From Akkermansia muciniphila (GTDB lineage: Bacteria > Verrucomicrobiota > Verrucomicrobiia > Verrucomicrobiales > Akkermansiaceae), in NCBI RefSeq assembly GCF_030848305.1, contig NZ_CP114598.1, positions 1,426,001-1,490,000 of the forward strand: DNA of 64,000 bases, given 5' to 3'. Of this stretch, positions 53,815 to 62,962 are shown in pieces (within the stretch, counting starts at the first letter, position 1; each line of letters starts with the position of its first letter). Both the position numbers and the translations under genes were made by a program. The notes under the pieces were generated by a model, which saw only the letters and a list, made by a program, of their open reading frames with translations, had not been told where the DNA came from and ran no database searches.

Positions 53815-54669
53815 TTAACAAGGGGAACAAGCTTCCTCCATATGCTTTACGGAAATTTTCTGATAAAGGGTATGGGTCTGCCCGGGAGCAAGGGAAATGG
53901 AACGGGGCGCCGCATTCCCCGTTTCAATGCACAGGAATTTATTCCAGGATTCCGCGCCCAGGTCCGCCATGTTGCCGGCGCCCTGTTGTCCGGGATTCCA
54001 GACGATGACGGAAGAGGCATGGTTCCGCTCCACCGTGATGGCACGGTTCAACATAAGGTCTTCCAGTATTGTTTTTCCCGAATAGGAAGGGATGTCGTAA
54101 ACGCGGTCCAGACACCCCAACGGCGCCAGCGGGCGTTCTCCGTGTTTCATGGGCTGGGCGGCTTCTTCCCGGAACGGGATGTCTTCCAGCCCGTGAACGC
54201 GGCATTTGGTCAGGTTGCCGACGGCAAAATAGTTGTGGAAGGCTTCCGTGAGTTTGCAGGGCTGCGTGCGCGCCGTGGTTTCCAGTTTCATGGTCAGCGT
54301 GCTGCCCAGTGTAAGGCGCAGGATGGCGGCGGGATAGGATTCCTCTTCCGGATAGAAAGCGAGGGAAAGCAGGACATTGCCGCGCTTGTCCATTTCCTGG
54401 TGGTGGAGGCGCCATTCCGAAATGCGCGCTATGCCGTGGGACGGCGCGCCTTTCCGGGGGCCGAACCAGGGCCAGCAGACGGGAATTCCTCCGCGGATGG
54501 CTTTGCCGGGGGCAAAGGCTGCATTGGGAGAAAGAAAGAGGCATTCCTCATGCCCTTCCGGCTTCCATGAGGTGAGGTGCGCTCCCTGAAGGCACAGGGA
54601 TGCCGTGCAGAGCGGTGTTGCCACGTCCAGGAAAGAAAGGCCCTGGGTTGTTGTGCGCCGGGAGATCAT
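53815..54669 (-). CDS. D-hexose-6-phosphate mutarotase (aldose-1-epimerase-like)
   Basis: 284 residues of the YeaD-type aldose-1-epimerase fold: QGAHLTSWKP, GKAIRGGIPVCWPWFGPRKG, the His-containing PSHGIARISEW, TEAFHNYFAVG and a final ETGNA. Members interconvert the anomers of glucose-6-P or similar sugars. Its ATG overlaps the pdxH stop codon by 4 bp. It closes the asd-ispA-nadC-pdxH unit. Confidence 0.9.
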   Translation of the reverse strand: MISRRTTTQGLSFLDVATPLCTASLCLQGAHLTSWKPEGHEECLFLSPNAAFAPGKAIRGGIPVCWPWFGPRKGAPSHGIARISEWRLHHQEMDKRGNVLLSLAFYPEEESYPAAILRLTLGSTLTMKLETTARTQPCKLTEAFHNYFAVGNLTKCRVHGLEDIPFREEAAQPMKHGERPLAPLGCLDRVYDIPSYSGKTILEDLMLNRAITVERNHASSVIVWNPGQQGAGNMADLGAESWNKFLCIETGNAAPRSISLAPGQTHTLYQKISVKHMEEACSPC

Positions 54670-55304
54670 GGCTGAAGGCGTTCAATGGTCCAGGAACCGT
54701 TTTCCTGAAGTTTGTACATGAAACGGTCATGCACGCGGCCGGGGCCGCCCTGCCAGAATTCAAAGGTGTCCGGGATGATTCGGTAGCCGCCCCAGAAGGA
54801 GGGCAGGGGAATTTCCCCCTTGGAGAATTTGTTTTTCAGCTCCATCAGCTTCATTTCCAACAGTTTTCTCCCGGAGATGACGGAGCTCTGGTGTGAAACC
54901 CACGCTCCAAGCTGGGATTCCTTGGGGCGGGTGAGGAAATATTTCAGGGATTCCGCGCGGGAAACTTTAACGGCTTTTCCGTAAATGATGATCTGGCGTT
55001 CCAGCATGACCCAGGGAAGCATCATGCAGACCTGCGGATTTTCTTCAATGTCACGGGCCTTGTGGCTGCCGTAGTTGGTGAAGAAAACAAAGCCCGTCCT
55101 GTCAAAATATTTGAGCAGCACGGTGCGCAGGGACGGTCTGCCCTGCGCATCCGCCGTGGCCAGGGAAAAAGCGTTGGGTTCCGGAATATCCGCTTTCAGG
55201 GCCTGTTCAAACCAGGTTTGAAATTGTTCAAAGGGATTTTCCGCCAGATCTTTTCTGTGCAGCTGGCCTTTGAGGTATTCTTCTCTGAAATTAGACAGGT
55301 CCAT
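54666..55304 (-). CDS. pdxH: Pyridoxamine 5'-phosphate oxidase
   Basis: 212 residues, standard length. FMN- and substrate-binding segments are present: NAFSLATADAQGRPSLRTVL, FFTNYGSHKARDIEENP, SHQSSVISGR and FWGGYRIIPDTFEFWQGGPG, then RVHDRF. It oxidises pyridoxamine- or pyridoxine-phosphate to PLP. It lies 21 bp after nadC. Confidence 0.96.
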   Translation of the reverse strand: MDLSNFREEYLKGQLHRKDLAENPFEQFQTWFEQALKADIPEPNAFSLATADAQGRPSLRTVLLKYFDRTGFVFFTNYGSHKARDIEENPQVCMMLPWVMLERQIIIYGKAVKVSRAESLKYFLTRPKESQLGAWVSHQSSVISGRKLLEMKLMELKNKFSKGEIPLPSFWGGYRIIPDTFEFWQGGPGRVHDRFMYKLQENGSWTIERLQP

Positions 55305-55325
55305 GACGTAGGGAATGATGAGGGG

Positions 55326-56189
55326 TTATTCTACGCTGAAATCCAGCCCCAGATCCAGGGAGGGGGCGGAGTGGGTCACATAGCCTACGGAGACAAAATC
55401 TACGCCGGATTCCGCAATGGCGGCTACCGTGTCCAGATGAACGCCTCCGCTGGCCTCCATCAGGGGGGTGGTGCGTTCTCCGCGCATGGCGACGGCCTGT
55501 TTCAGCATTTCCGGCGTCATATTGTCCAGAAGGATATGGTCCACGCCTTCCAGTTTAAGGAAGGTAGCCACCTGTTCCAGGGTGTCCGCTTCCAGCTGGA
55601 TTTCCACGCCGGGCTTTTCCTTCCGCAGCCTGTTGATGCATTCCTGAAGGTGTCCCGTATTCCCGTCCGTCATCAGGTGGTTGTCTTTCACCATGGCGCG
55701 GTCATAAAGGCCCATGCGGTGGTTGGTGCCTCCGCCATGAACGACGGCCGCTTTTTCCAGCAGACGGTAACCGGGGGTGGTTTTGCGGGTATCCAGAATG
55801 CGGGCGCTGGTGTGGGAAACGGCTTTCACGTATTGTCTGGTGAGCGTAGCTACTCCGGAAAGACGCTGGATGAAGTTAAGGGCGGTGCGTTCCGCCCCCA
55901 GGATGGAGCGGGCGGAGCCTTCAATGAGCATCACCACGGCGCCGGGCGCCACGGCTTCCCCGTCGTGCAGGTAAACTTCCACCTTCAGGGAGGGATCCAC
56001 CTTGCGGAAAACTTCCGCCGCGACATTGACGCCGGAAAGAACGCCTTTTTTCCGGGGAGTCAAAATAGCCCTGGCTGTCAGATGTTCCGGGACGAAATAG
56101 GTGGAAGTCACGTCGCCGGAGCCGAAGTCTTCGGCCAGCGCCAGATTGATCAGGGTTTCTACGTTGTCGGATACGGTTTCTGAGGACAT
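55326..56189 (-). CDS. nadC: Nicotinate-nucleotide pyrophosphorylase (carboxylating)
   Basis: 287 residues. Typical QPRTase features: LAEDFGSGDVTSTYFVPEH, AERTALNFIQRLSGVATLTR, ARILDTRKTTPGYRLLEKAA, GGGTNHRMGLYDRAMVKDNH and a C-terminal EASGGVHLDTVAAIAESGVD. It turns quinolinate and PRPP into nicotinate mononucleotide. It is 15 bp after ispA. nadA and nadB are not nearby. Confidence 0.97.
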   Translation of the reverse strand: MSSETVSDNVETLINLALAEDFGSGDVTSTYFVPEHLTARAILTPRKKGVLSGVNVAAEVFRKVDPSLKVEVYLHDGEAVAPGAVVMLIEGSARSILGAERTALNFIQRLSGVATLTRQYVKAVSHTSARILDTRKTTPGYRLLEKAAVVHGGGTNHRMGLYDRAMVKDNHLMTDGNTGHLQECINRLRKEKPGVEIQLEADTLEQVATFLKLEGVDHILLDNMTPEMLKQAVAMRGERTTPLMEASGGVHLDTVAAIAESGVDFVSVGYVTHSAPSLDLGLDFSVE

Positions 56190-56204
56190 GAAAGAAGAAG
56201 CGGC

Positions 56205-57098
56205 TTAATATTCGCGGTTAAGAAGATAATTGGCCAGTTCCACCAGGCGGGCGCGGCGTTCTTCCGGGAAGATCATCAGGGCATCCAGAGCCGCTTGGGT
56301 GCGGCATTTGGCTTCGGAACGGGCGCCATCCAGGCCGATCAGGGACGGACAGGTGGATTTCCGGGAATTGACGTCCTTGCCGGCGGTCTTGCCGAGTTTT
56401 TCCGTGGACGCCGTCAGATCCAGAATGTCGTCAATCACCTGGAAAGCCAGTCCCAGGTTGTAACCGAAGTCCGTCAGAGCTTCCAACTGGGCTTCCGTGG
56501 CGTTTGCGGACATGCCGCCGAAGCGAAGGGCCGTGGTCAGCAGGGCGGCCGTCTTCCCTTCGTACACGGTGCGCACTTCCGGCTCGGAGAGCTGCTTGCG
56601 CTCTCCCTCCAAATCCAGAATCTGGCCTCCAATGAGCATGGTGCTGCCGCCGGTGGCTGCCAGTTCCCTTACGTAGTCCCTGACGGTATAGCGTTCCGTG
56701 TCGTCCACCTGGGCGATTACGGCAAAAGCTTCCGTCAGCAGAGCGTCTCCCGCCAGAATGGCGACGCCTTCTCCGAAAGCCTTGTGGCTGGTGGGCTTCC
56801 CGCGGCGCAAATCATCGTTGTCCATGGCTGGCAGGTCGTCATGGATGAGGGAGTACGTATGCATCATTTCCACGGCGCAGGCGGGAACCAGGGCGTCCAC
56901 CGCCAGGCCTCCGCAGGCCTCCGCCGCCGCCAGGCAAAGGACGGGGCGCATTCTTTTCCCACCCGCAAATATGCTGTAGCGCATGGCTTTATGGATGGTT
57001 TCGGGACTTTCGTCCTCTGCGGGCAACAGCCTGTCCAGCGCCGCGTCAATCAGGGCGCATTGTTCCGTGATGTAGTCGTTCAGAGATTGTTCACACAT
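56205..57098 (-). CDS. ispA: Polyprenyl (farnesyl) diphosphate synthase
   Basis: 297 residues. Both Asp-rich metal sites are present: LIHDDLPAMDNDDLRRGKPT and FQVIDDILD, with GGKRMRPVLCLAAAEA before and a C-terminal RRARLVELANYLLNREY. Length and motif spacing suit farnesyl or geranylgeranyl diphosphate synthase; chain length is not certain. It would use the C5 units from the MEP pathway of which ispF (24664) is part. Confidence 0.93.
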   Translation of the reverse strand: MCEQSLNDYITEQCALIDAALDRLLPAEDESPETIHKAMRYSIFAGGKRMRPVLCLAAAEACGGLAVDALVPACAVEMMHTYSLIHDDLPAMDNDDLRRGKPTSHKAFGEGVAILAGDALLTEAFAVIAQVDDTERYTVRDYVRELAATGGSTMLIGGQILDLEGERKQLSEPEVRTVYEGKTAALLTTALRFGGMSANATEAQLEALTDFGYNLGLAFQVIDDILDLTASTEKLGKTAGKDVNSRKSTCPSLIGLDGARSEAKCRTQAALDALMIFPEERRARLVELANYLLNREY

Positions 57099-57132
57099 GG
57101 CGTTATGGGATAGGTGCGGGGGAGGAAGCGGT

Positions 57133-58143
57133 TCAGCGGTTGACCAGCAATTCCGCGATTTGTACGGCGTTGAGGGCGGCTCCTTTCCGGACCTGGTCGC
57201 CCACGACCCAGAGGGTCAGGGCATTGTCGATCGCCATGTCCATGCGCATGCGCCCCACGTAGCAGGTGTCTCCGTTGGTGCTGTCCAGCGGGGTAGGCCA
57301 CACGCCCTCCGCAGGGTTGTCCATCAGGGCGACTCCGGGTTTGCCTTTATAGGCGCTGCGGGCCGTTTCCACGTCCACGGGTTTTTCAAACTGGGCGGTA
57401 ACGGCGATGGAATGGGAACGGTAAACGGGCACGCGTACGCAGGTGCATGTTACCTTGAGTTCGGGCAGGGAGAGAATTTTACGGCCTTCATTGAGCATTT
57501 TAAGCTCTTCCTTGGTATAGCCGTTTTCCGCAAAGGAGTCGATCTGGGGAAGAAGGTTGAAGGCTATCTGGTGAGGATAAACATTTTTCACTACAGGGTG
57601 GCCGTCCACGACGGCGCGAACCTGGGCTTCCAGTTCCGCGATGCCGTGCTGGCCGCTGCCGGAAACCGCCTGGTAACTGGAGGCAATGACGGTTTTCAAC
57701 CCGAAACGCTGATGCAGAGGGAAGAGGGCCATCAACGTGATGATGGTGGTGCAGTTCGGGTTGGCGATGATATTGCGGGGGTGGTTGAAAGCCGCTTCCG
57801 GGTTGATTTCCGGCACCACCAGGGGCACGTCCGGCTCCTGCCGGAAGGCGGAGGAATTATCAATGACCACGCAGCCCGCAGCAGCCGCGACAGGAGCGAA
57901 TTTCAGGGAAATGCCTCCGCCTGCGCTGAACAGGGCGATGTCCACCCCATCAAAGGATTTTTCCGTCAATTCTTCCACAGTCAGCATTTTCCCGCGGAAA
58001 GCAACCTGTTTTCCGGCGGACCGGGCGGAGGCCAGAAGCTTCAGGGAACCTACGGGAAAATTGCGTGTTTCCAGGCAGGACAGGATTTCAACGCCCACCG
58101 CTCCGGTGGCGCCGACGATGGCAACATGGGGTGCTTGGTTCAT
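57133..58143 (-). CDS. asd: Aspartate-semialdehyde dehydrogenase
   Basis: 336 residues. NADP-binding GATGAVGVEIL at the N-terminus, active-site Cys131 in NPNCTTI, SYQAVSGSGQHG and the C-terminal GDQVRKGAALNAVQIAE are all present. It makes aspartate semialdehyde for lysine/DAP, threonine and methionine. It is first of a five-gene run (asd, ispA, nadC, pdxH, mutarotase) with gaps no greater than 34 bp. Confidence 0.96.
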   Translation of the reverse strand: MNQAPHVAIVGATGAVGVEILSCLETRNFPVGSLKLLASARSAGKQVAFRGKMLTVEELTEKSFDGVDIALFSAGGGISLKFAPVAAAAGCVVIDNSSAFRQEPDVPLVVPEINPEAAFNHPRNIIANPNCTTIITLMALFPLHQRFGLKTVIASSYQAVSGSGQHGIAELEAQVRAVVDGHPVVKNVYPHQIAFNLLPQIDSFAENGYTKEELKMLNEGRKILSLPELKVTCTCVRVPVYRSHSIAVTAQFEKPVDVETARSAYKGKPGVALMDNPAEGVWPTPLDSTNGDTCYVGRMRMDMAIDNALTLWVVGDQVRKGAALNAVQIAELLVNR

Positions 58144-58242
58144 GATTGTTGTCAGAGAATGACGGATGTTTTCCGTCCGCCCTCATTATACGGCAGCCCG
58201 GTCATATGGCAATACGATTGCAAGCCTTCAGGCTTAAAAATG

Positions 58243-58277
58243 AAAAAACTGCCCGAGATTTTACACCTCGGACAGTT
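58243..58277 (-). terminator. Minus-strand terminator upstream of asd
   Basis: An 11-bp stem with one mismatch (58247-58257 with 58267-58277) is followed by a T-rich stretch in the minus direction. The nearest certain minus-strand gene ends 348 bp away, at 58625. The span 58278-58624 holds a short minus-strand frame (58350-58619, 89 codons, basic and aromatic-rich) that I cannot support as a gene. The terminator therefore serves a long 3' end, that frame, or a small RNA. Confidence 0.7.
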
Positions 58278-58624
58278 GTTGAAAAACGGGAAAGATCGTG
58301 TTTTTTATTTCAGCGCTCAAGTCCAAGGACAAGTTCATATCTGTTTGACTCAGGCTGGAGGCGTGGTCGGCCAGTTGGCTGATTTGCCATTTTCCGTCTG
58401 GAAAACGATGTTAAGGGGCGCGAAGTTGACGCTAAATCTCCGCTGTTGATATCTTCTGGCCAGACAATGCAAGGTATTGTAGAAAATATCCTTTCTACAG
58501 TAGCGTCCCCCTTTATGTGACTTGTAGTTGCTATGGGGCATTTCAACGCCGCAACGCAACGCCGTAAACCTGAAGAGAATTAATCGGGAAGCGGTTTTTG
58601 AAGGAAAAGGGCGGTGCAAGACTG

Positions 58625-59314
58625 CTATTTAACCCATTTTCCCGCGCCTTCCGGCAGCCTGCCGTCAGAGACGGGGCCGTAGCGGGTGGATTCCGTGTTG
58701 CCCCAGAGGGGGACGCCTATGATGCGCTTCCACCAGCGGGACATGCTGGCCCCCGTATAGCAGCCGAAGCTCCAGCAATCGGACTGCGGCGTGAAAATAT
58801 CCCGCCGTATCCTGTTCAGGTCCGTCTCATGGATCCATTCCGTGGAAACGGCCATGATATTGTTGCCGTAATCCAGCATCCACGCATAGCAGTTGGAATG
58901 GCCGAAGTAGTAAAAGGATTCCACCTTGTCGCCGCGGAAGCGCGGGGAGGCATTCAGCGCCCGGATGGCCTGGTCGGCGCTGTCCGCCCAGACGAGCTTG
59001 ATTTTGTACTTGGAAGCCAGGTCCGCAATCCAGCGGGTGTAAGGTTTGCCGTCTTCCTTCCCCCGGGTTGCGTAACCGGGGCGGTAAACAATCCAGGTGA
59101 TTCTGGCGGCAGGGTCTTGCTGCTGGATCTGGGCGATGCGAATGGTGGAGGCCCTGACAAAGTTGGCCCACCAGTTGTCATGCCTGTCAGGCTGTATTCT
59201 CAGTCCTTCCCATTGCCTGAGCGCGGGGCCGCCGCACATGACGACGTGAACGGCCCGGGACAGTCCCGTGCCGCCCAGCAACAGGGCCAGAGCGAGAAAG
59301 AGGCGTGAAAGCAT
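58625..59314 (-). CDS. Secreted protein with a caspase-like His/Cys pattern
   Basis: 229 residues with a signal peptide (about 1-21). The mature protein alternates strands and helices. It has FYYFGHSN with His139 after a hydrophobic strand and, 46 residues later, CWSFGCYTGASMS with Cys185. A strand-His-Gly/Ser ... strand-Gly/Ala-Cys order is typical of clan CD peptidases (caspase, CHAT, C11, C25), so a peptidase or lost-function relative is possible. No full family match is recognised. It lies 101 bp after sdaA on the same strand. Confidence 0.5.
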   Translation of the reverse strand: MLSRLFLALALLLGGTGLSRAVHVVMCGGPALRQWEGLRIQPDRHDNWWANFVRASTIRIAQIQQQDPAARITWIVYRPGYATRGKEDGKPYTRWIADLASKYKIKLVWADSADQAIRALNASPRFRGDKVESFYYFGHSNCYAWMLDYGNNIMAVSTEWIHETDLNRIRRDIFTPQSDCWSFGCYTGASMSRWWKRIIGVPLWGNTESTRYGPVSDGRLPEGAGKWVK

Positions 59315-59415
59315 GACCGCACCCTACCTTTGCTCCCCGTATCTGTCAATCCGGCGGAGCGTTTTTTACGGGAACAGACGCGCTTGGAAAACCAAGGGAG
59401 GATGTTCTTGCCTTC

Positions 59416-60795
59416 TCAGCAATTCACCACGTTGACGGCCAAGCCGCCCTGGGCGGTCTCCTTGTATTTGGATTGCATGTCCCTTCCGGTATCCAGCATG
59501 GTGCGGATGACTTTGTCCAGCGGGACAAAATGGGCGCCCGTTCCGCCCAGGGCCATGCGGGCGGCGTTGATGGCCTTGATGGCGGCAATGGCGTTGCGTT
59601 CGATGCAGGGTATCTGGACGAGGCCCGCAATAGGATCGCAGGTGAGCCCCAGATTGTGTTCCATGCCTATTTCCGCGGCGTTTTCCACCTGGTGGGGAGT
59701 TCCCCCCAGGTACTCCGCAAGCGCGGCGGCAGCCATGGAACAGGCTACGCCCACTTCTCCCTGGCAGCCTACGTCCGCGCCGGAAATGGAGGCGTTTTTC
59801 TTGTACAGGATGGCGATCCCCCCGGCGGTGAGCAGGAAACGATGCACGGCATCCGGGTACGGTGAAACACAGAATTTGGTGGCGTAATTAAGAACGGCCG
59901 GAACAATTCCCGCCGCTCCATTGGTCGGCGCGGTGACGATGCGGCCGCCAGCCGCGTTTTCCTCACTTACGGCAATGGCGTACAGATTGATCCAGTCCAT
60001 AATGGAGAGAGGATCTTTCAAGGCCGATTCTCCGTGCACCAGAAGATTTTTGCGCAAAGTTTTGGCCCGGCGCGGAACCTGCAGAACGCCCGGCAGATTG
60101 CCGCGCGCGCTCATGCCGTTGGAGATGGACTGCTTCATCGTCGTCCAGATCAGATCCAGTTGTTCACGGACTTCCCGTTCCGGGAGCATGGCGCATTCGT
60201 TCGCCATGACAATGGAGGAAAGAGGGCATCCGCGCTCATCAGCCATGTGCAGCAGTTCATCCGCGGATTCATAAGGAAAAGGAAAGGTTTCCCGTTCCTT
60301 TTCCTCCGGATGCAGAAGTTCCTGTTCGGAAGAGACGAACCCGCCCCCCGTGGAATAAAATACCGCATCTTCAACCGGTTCTCCGTCCCGGTTGACGGCA
60401 GTGAACTGCATCCCGTTCGGATGCAGGCGCAGGGGCTGGTAGTGGGAAAGATCTAGGTCGCGGGAAGGAGAGAAACGGACGGTTTTTTCTTCCGTGACGG
60501 ATAACGTTTCCTGCTGGTGCAGGCGGGCGATTTTACCGGGAATGCTGCGCGGCTCCACCGTATGGGGTTCCTCTCCCAGCAGCCCCAGCATGATGGCCGT
60601 ATCCGTGCCGTGCCCATGTCCGGTAGCAGCCAGGGAGCCGTAGCATTCGCAGCGGATGCCTGAGATTTCCGCCAAACGCGGGGAGTGGCGTATTTGTTCC
60701 AGAAAGCGGTGCGCCGCCCGCATGGGCCCTACGGTATGGGAGGATGAGGGACCTATGCCGATGCTGAAAAGCTCAAAAATGCTGTAATGGTGCAT
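59416..60795 (-). CDS. sdaA: L-serine ammonia-lyase (iron-sulfur)
   Basis: 459 residues from ATG 60795 (MHHYSIFELFSIGIGPSSSH); 34 earlier codons are open but unlike the family. The single-chain form has the beta domain first (SHTVGPMRAAHRFL, GHGHGTDTAIMLGLLG) and the alpha domain second (GAAGIVPAVLNY, SGADVGCQGEVGVACSMAAA, GLTCDPIAGLVQIPCIERNA). The cysteines of those segments hold the 4Fe-4S cluster. It deaminates serine to pyruvate. It is 70 bp after trxB. Confidence 0.95.
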   Translation of the reverse strand: MHHYSIFELFSIGIGPSSSHTVGPMRAAHRFLEQIRHSPRLAEISGIRCECYGSLAATGHGHGTDTAIMLGLLGEEPHTVEPRSIPGKIARLHQQETLSVTEEKTVRFSPSRDLDLSHYQPLRLHPNGMQFTAVNRDGEPVEDAVFYSTGGGFVSSEQELLHPEEKERETFPFPYESADELLHMADERGCPLSSIVMANECAMLPEREVREQLDLIWTTMKQSISNGMSARGNLPGVLQVPRRAKTLRKNLLVHGESALKDPLSIMDWINLYAIAVSEENAAGGRIVTAPTNGAAGIVPAVLNYATKFCVSPYPDAVHRFLLTAGGIAILYKKNASISGADVGCQGEVGVACSMAAAALAEYLGGTPHQVENAAEIGMEHNLGLTCDPIAGLVQIPCIERNAIAAIKAINAARMALGGTGAHFVPLDKVIRTMLDTGRDMQSKYKETAQGGLAVNVVNC

Positions 60796-60865
60796 GTCCG
60801 TTTTCCTGTAGCGGGGAAGGGCCGGAATTCCCAATGGGACTTCCGGCCCGTTCCGAAAGATGGGT

Positions 60866-61795
60866 TTACAGCCCCAGCAGGTAGCGTTCCGCTTCAATGG
60901 CGGCGCTGCAGCCCATCCCGGCGGAAGAAATGGCCTGGCGGTAATGAGGGTCCGCCACGTCTCCGGCAGCGAACAATCCCGGCGTCCTGGTCGCCATCAG
61001 CCCTGTTTCCCGGATGATGTAGCCGGCATCGTCCCGGTCCACCAGATCTCCCAGGAAAGAAGTGTTCGGCGTGTGCCCGATCGCCATGAAGACGCATTTG
61101 ACGGGAAGCTCCGTTTCATCCCCTTCCACTACGTCCTTCAGCATGACGGCTTCCAGTTCTCCCTTGTCGTCCGTCTTATAGCTTACGATGGTGGAATTCC
61201 ACATGGGGAAAATCTTTTCATTGGACAGCGTCCGTTCCGCCATGATTTTGGAAGCGCGGAGCGTGTCGCGGCGGTGGATCAGATACACCCGGGAGGCGAA
61301 GCGCGTCAGGAACATGGCTTCTTCACAGGCGCTGTCTCCTCCGCCAACCACGCACACAGGCACGTCACGGTAAAAGGCTCCGTCACAGGTCGCGCAGGCG
61401 GTGAGGCCGTGGCCTACCAGCCCTTCCTCTCCCGGGATGCCCAGATAGCGGGCGGACGCCCCCGTAGCTACAATGATGCTCCGGGTTTCGTAATTCTGGC
61501 CGCTGGTCTTCACGGTGAACAGTCCGGTGGCTTCATCCCTGACGACGCTCTTGACGTCCTCATATGCAAACCGGGTGCCGAATTTTTCCGCCTGCTGCTG
61601 CATCAGGAACATCAGGTCCGGCCCCATCACGCCGTCCGGAAAGCCGGGGAAGTTTTCCACTTCCGTCGTGGTGGTCAGCTGGCCGCCGATTTGAGAACCC
61701 GTGATCAGAAGCGGAGAGAGGTTGGCGCGGGCGGTGTAAATGGCCGCCGTGTAGCCGGCGCAACCGGCGCCGATGATAATGACTTGTTCGCTCAT
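60866..61795 (-). CDS. trxB: Thioredoxin reductase
   Basis: 309 residues from ATG 61795 (MSEQVIIIGAGCAGYTAAIY). FAD site at the N-terminus, redox pair CATC at 134-137 followed by DGAFYRD, NADPH site VCVVGGGDSACEEA, and the C-terminal TPGLFAAGDVADPHYRQAIS. It reduces thioredoxin with NADPH. The first Gly-rich loop has GAGCAG in place of the commoner GSGPAG. The 377 bp from 61796 to 62172 show no convincing gene. Confidence 0.96.
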   Translation of the reverse strand: MSEQVIIIGAGCAGYTAAIYTARANLSPLLITGSQIGGQLTTTTEVENFPGFPDGVMGPDLMFLMQQQAEKFGTRFAYEDVKSVVRDEATGLFTVKTSGQNYETRSIIVATGASARYLGIPGEEGLVGHGLTACATCDGAFYRDVPVCVVGGGDSACEEAMFLTRFASRVYLIHRRDTLRASKIMAERTLSNEKIFPMWNSTIVSYKTDDKGELEAVMLKDVVEGDETELPVKCVFMAIGHTPNTSFLGDLVDRDDAGYIIRETGLMATRTPGLFAAGDVADPHYRQAISSAGMGCSAAIEAERYLLGL

Positions 61796-62172
61796 AATAG
61801 TATGTATGTCCGTTGCCATGGTAAAGGGGGCGTGCCTGTTTTGCGAGTAGATTTTGCGCTATGCGGCGACAGTGCGGCGACCTGTAATCCGGCGGTTGCG
61901 GAAAAGAACCGTCTGCATGTATTCCGGGCGACGAATGCAATATTCTGGCCCTGTCTGCGGGAAGATTGCCCGGCCGCGTGCCTTTCAAGAACAATCCGTC
62001 AAGAAGGACAGGGATTTCCTTGTCGCCGTATCCGGCGTGCGGGGATATTTTTCTTCCTTCTCCTGGGCTGGGAAACGCTGCATCAATTTGAGCCGGAACA
62101 GCTGGTTGTATGACTGGGGAAGGCTTTCCGGGGGGCTTGCCGAACGGAGACGGGTGTGGTTGGATATGGTTC

Positions 62173-62718
62173 ATGACGTCGGAATTGCTGACCAAGCGCC
62201 GTGTGACGGGTGTGGATGATCCGTTATTCCTGGATTCTCTGGATATTTACCGGACAAGTTTTCCTGTGCATGAACAGCGAAGGGTGCAGGATTTTCCGCT
62301 GGCGTTTCAAGATCCCGGTTTTTGTTATGAAGTATTTTTAAATGGGGAAGGCCGGGTGGTTGCGATGCTGGTGACGTGGCGTCGGGAACAATTCGTGTAT
62401 CTGGAGTATTTTGCCGTGGCTGCCACCCTGCGCGGCCGGGGCGCTGGGCAAAGGATTCTGGAAGAATTGAGGGATGCGTTTCCGCGCAAAGTTATTCTGG
62501 AAATTGATCCTCCGGAGGACGGGATTTCACGCCGGAGGCTGGGGTTTTATCAGAGGCACGGCTTTGTTCCCAATCCGCAGTTTGATTATGTCCATCCTCC
62601 TTATACGGATGAGGGCGAATCTTTTCCGCTTCTGTTGATGACGCATGGAGATCTGCTGGATGAGGAGACATACCGGAGCTTTGTGGATTTCCACCATCGT
62701 CACGTAGTGGCAAGGTGA
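62173..62718 (+). CDS. GNAT-family N-acetyltransferase
   Basis: 181 residues from ATG 62173 (MTSELLTKRRVTGVDDPLFL). The acetyl-CoA-binding motif A is clear: YLEYFAVAATLRGRGAGQRILEEL in the usual strand-loop-helix order with R/Q-x-x-G-x-G/A, followed by ILEIDPPEDG and a YQRHGFVPNP segment. The substrate is unknown. An open 21-codon extension upstream is not family-like. A hairpin follows the gene. Confidence 0.85.
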   Translation: MTSELLTKRRVTGVDDPLFLDSLDIYRTSFPVHEQRRVQDFPLAFQDPGFCYEVFLNGEGRVVAMLVTWRREQFVYLEYFAVAATLRGRGAGQRILEELRDAFPRKVILEIDPPEDGISRRRLGFYQRHGFVPNPQFDYVHPPYTDEGESFPLLLMTHGDLLDEETYRSFVDFHHRHVVAR

Positions 62719-62729
62719 ATGAATGACCG

Positions 62730-62763
62730 GGAAAAATCCGCGCCATGAGGGATTTTTCCTCCC
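62730..62763 (+). terminator. Hairpin after the GNAT gene
   Basis: A perfect 10-bp repeat (GGAAAAATCC at 62730-62739, GGATTTTTCC at 62750-62759) 12 bp after the stop codon; no long T-run follows. The remaining 200 bp up to 62962 contain only a 15-bp palindrome (TGTTTTC-T-GAAAACA, 62920-62934). Confidence 0.6.
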
Positions 62764-62962
62764 CCTTGAGGCGAATTATTCTAGGGGGGCTTGCTGATAT
62801 GAGCCGGTAGGGCATCAGGCGCATGCTGCGGTTTTGCCTGTTTAAGGAATGCCCCTGTTCCTTTCCGGAGTACGATGCGTGGCGGCGTTCCTTATGCCCG
62901 GTAAACGCCCCTGGGCCCGTGTTTTCTGAAAACATGCGGCGGGTTGGGATACGCCGGAAGAA

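Noticed and set aside
61796-62172. Reading frames between trxB and the GNAT gene
   Set aside because: Frames on both strands are open, but they continue as antisense of trxB, lack motifs and have no ribosome binding site.
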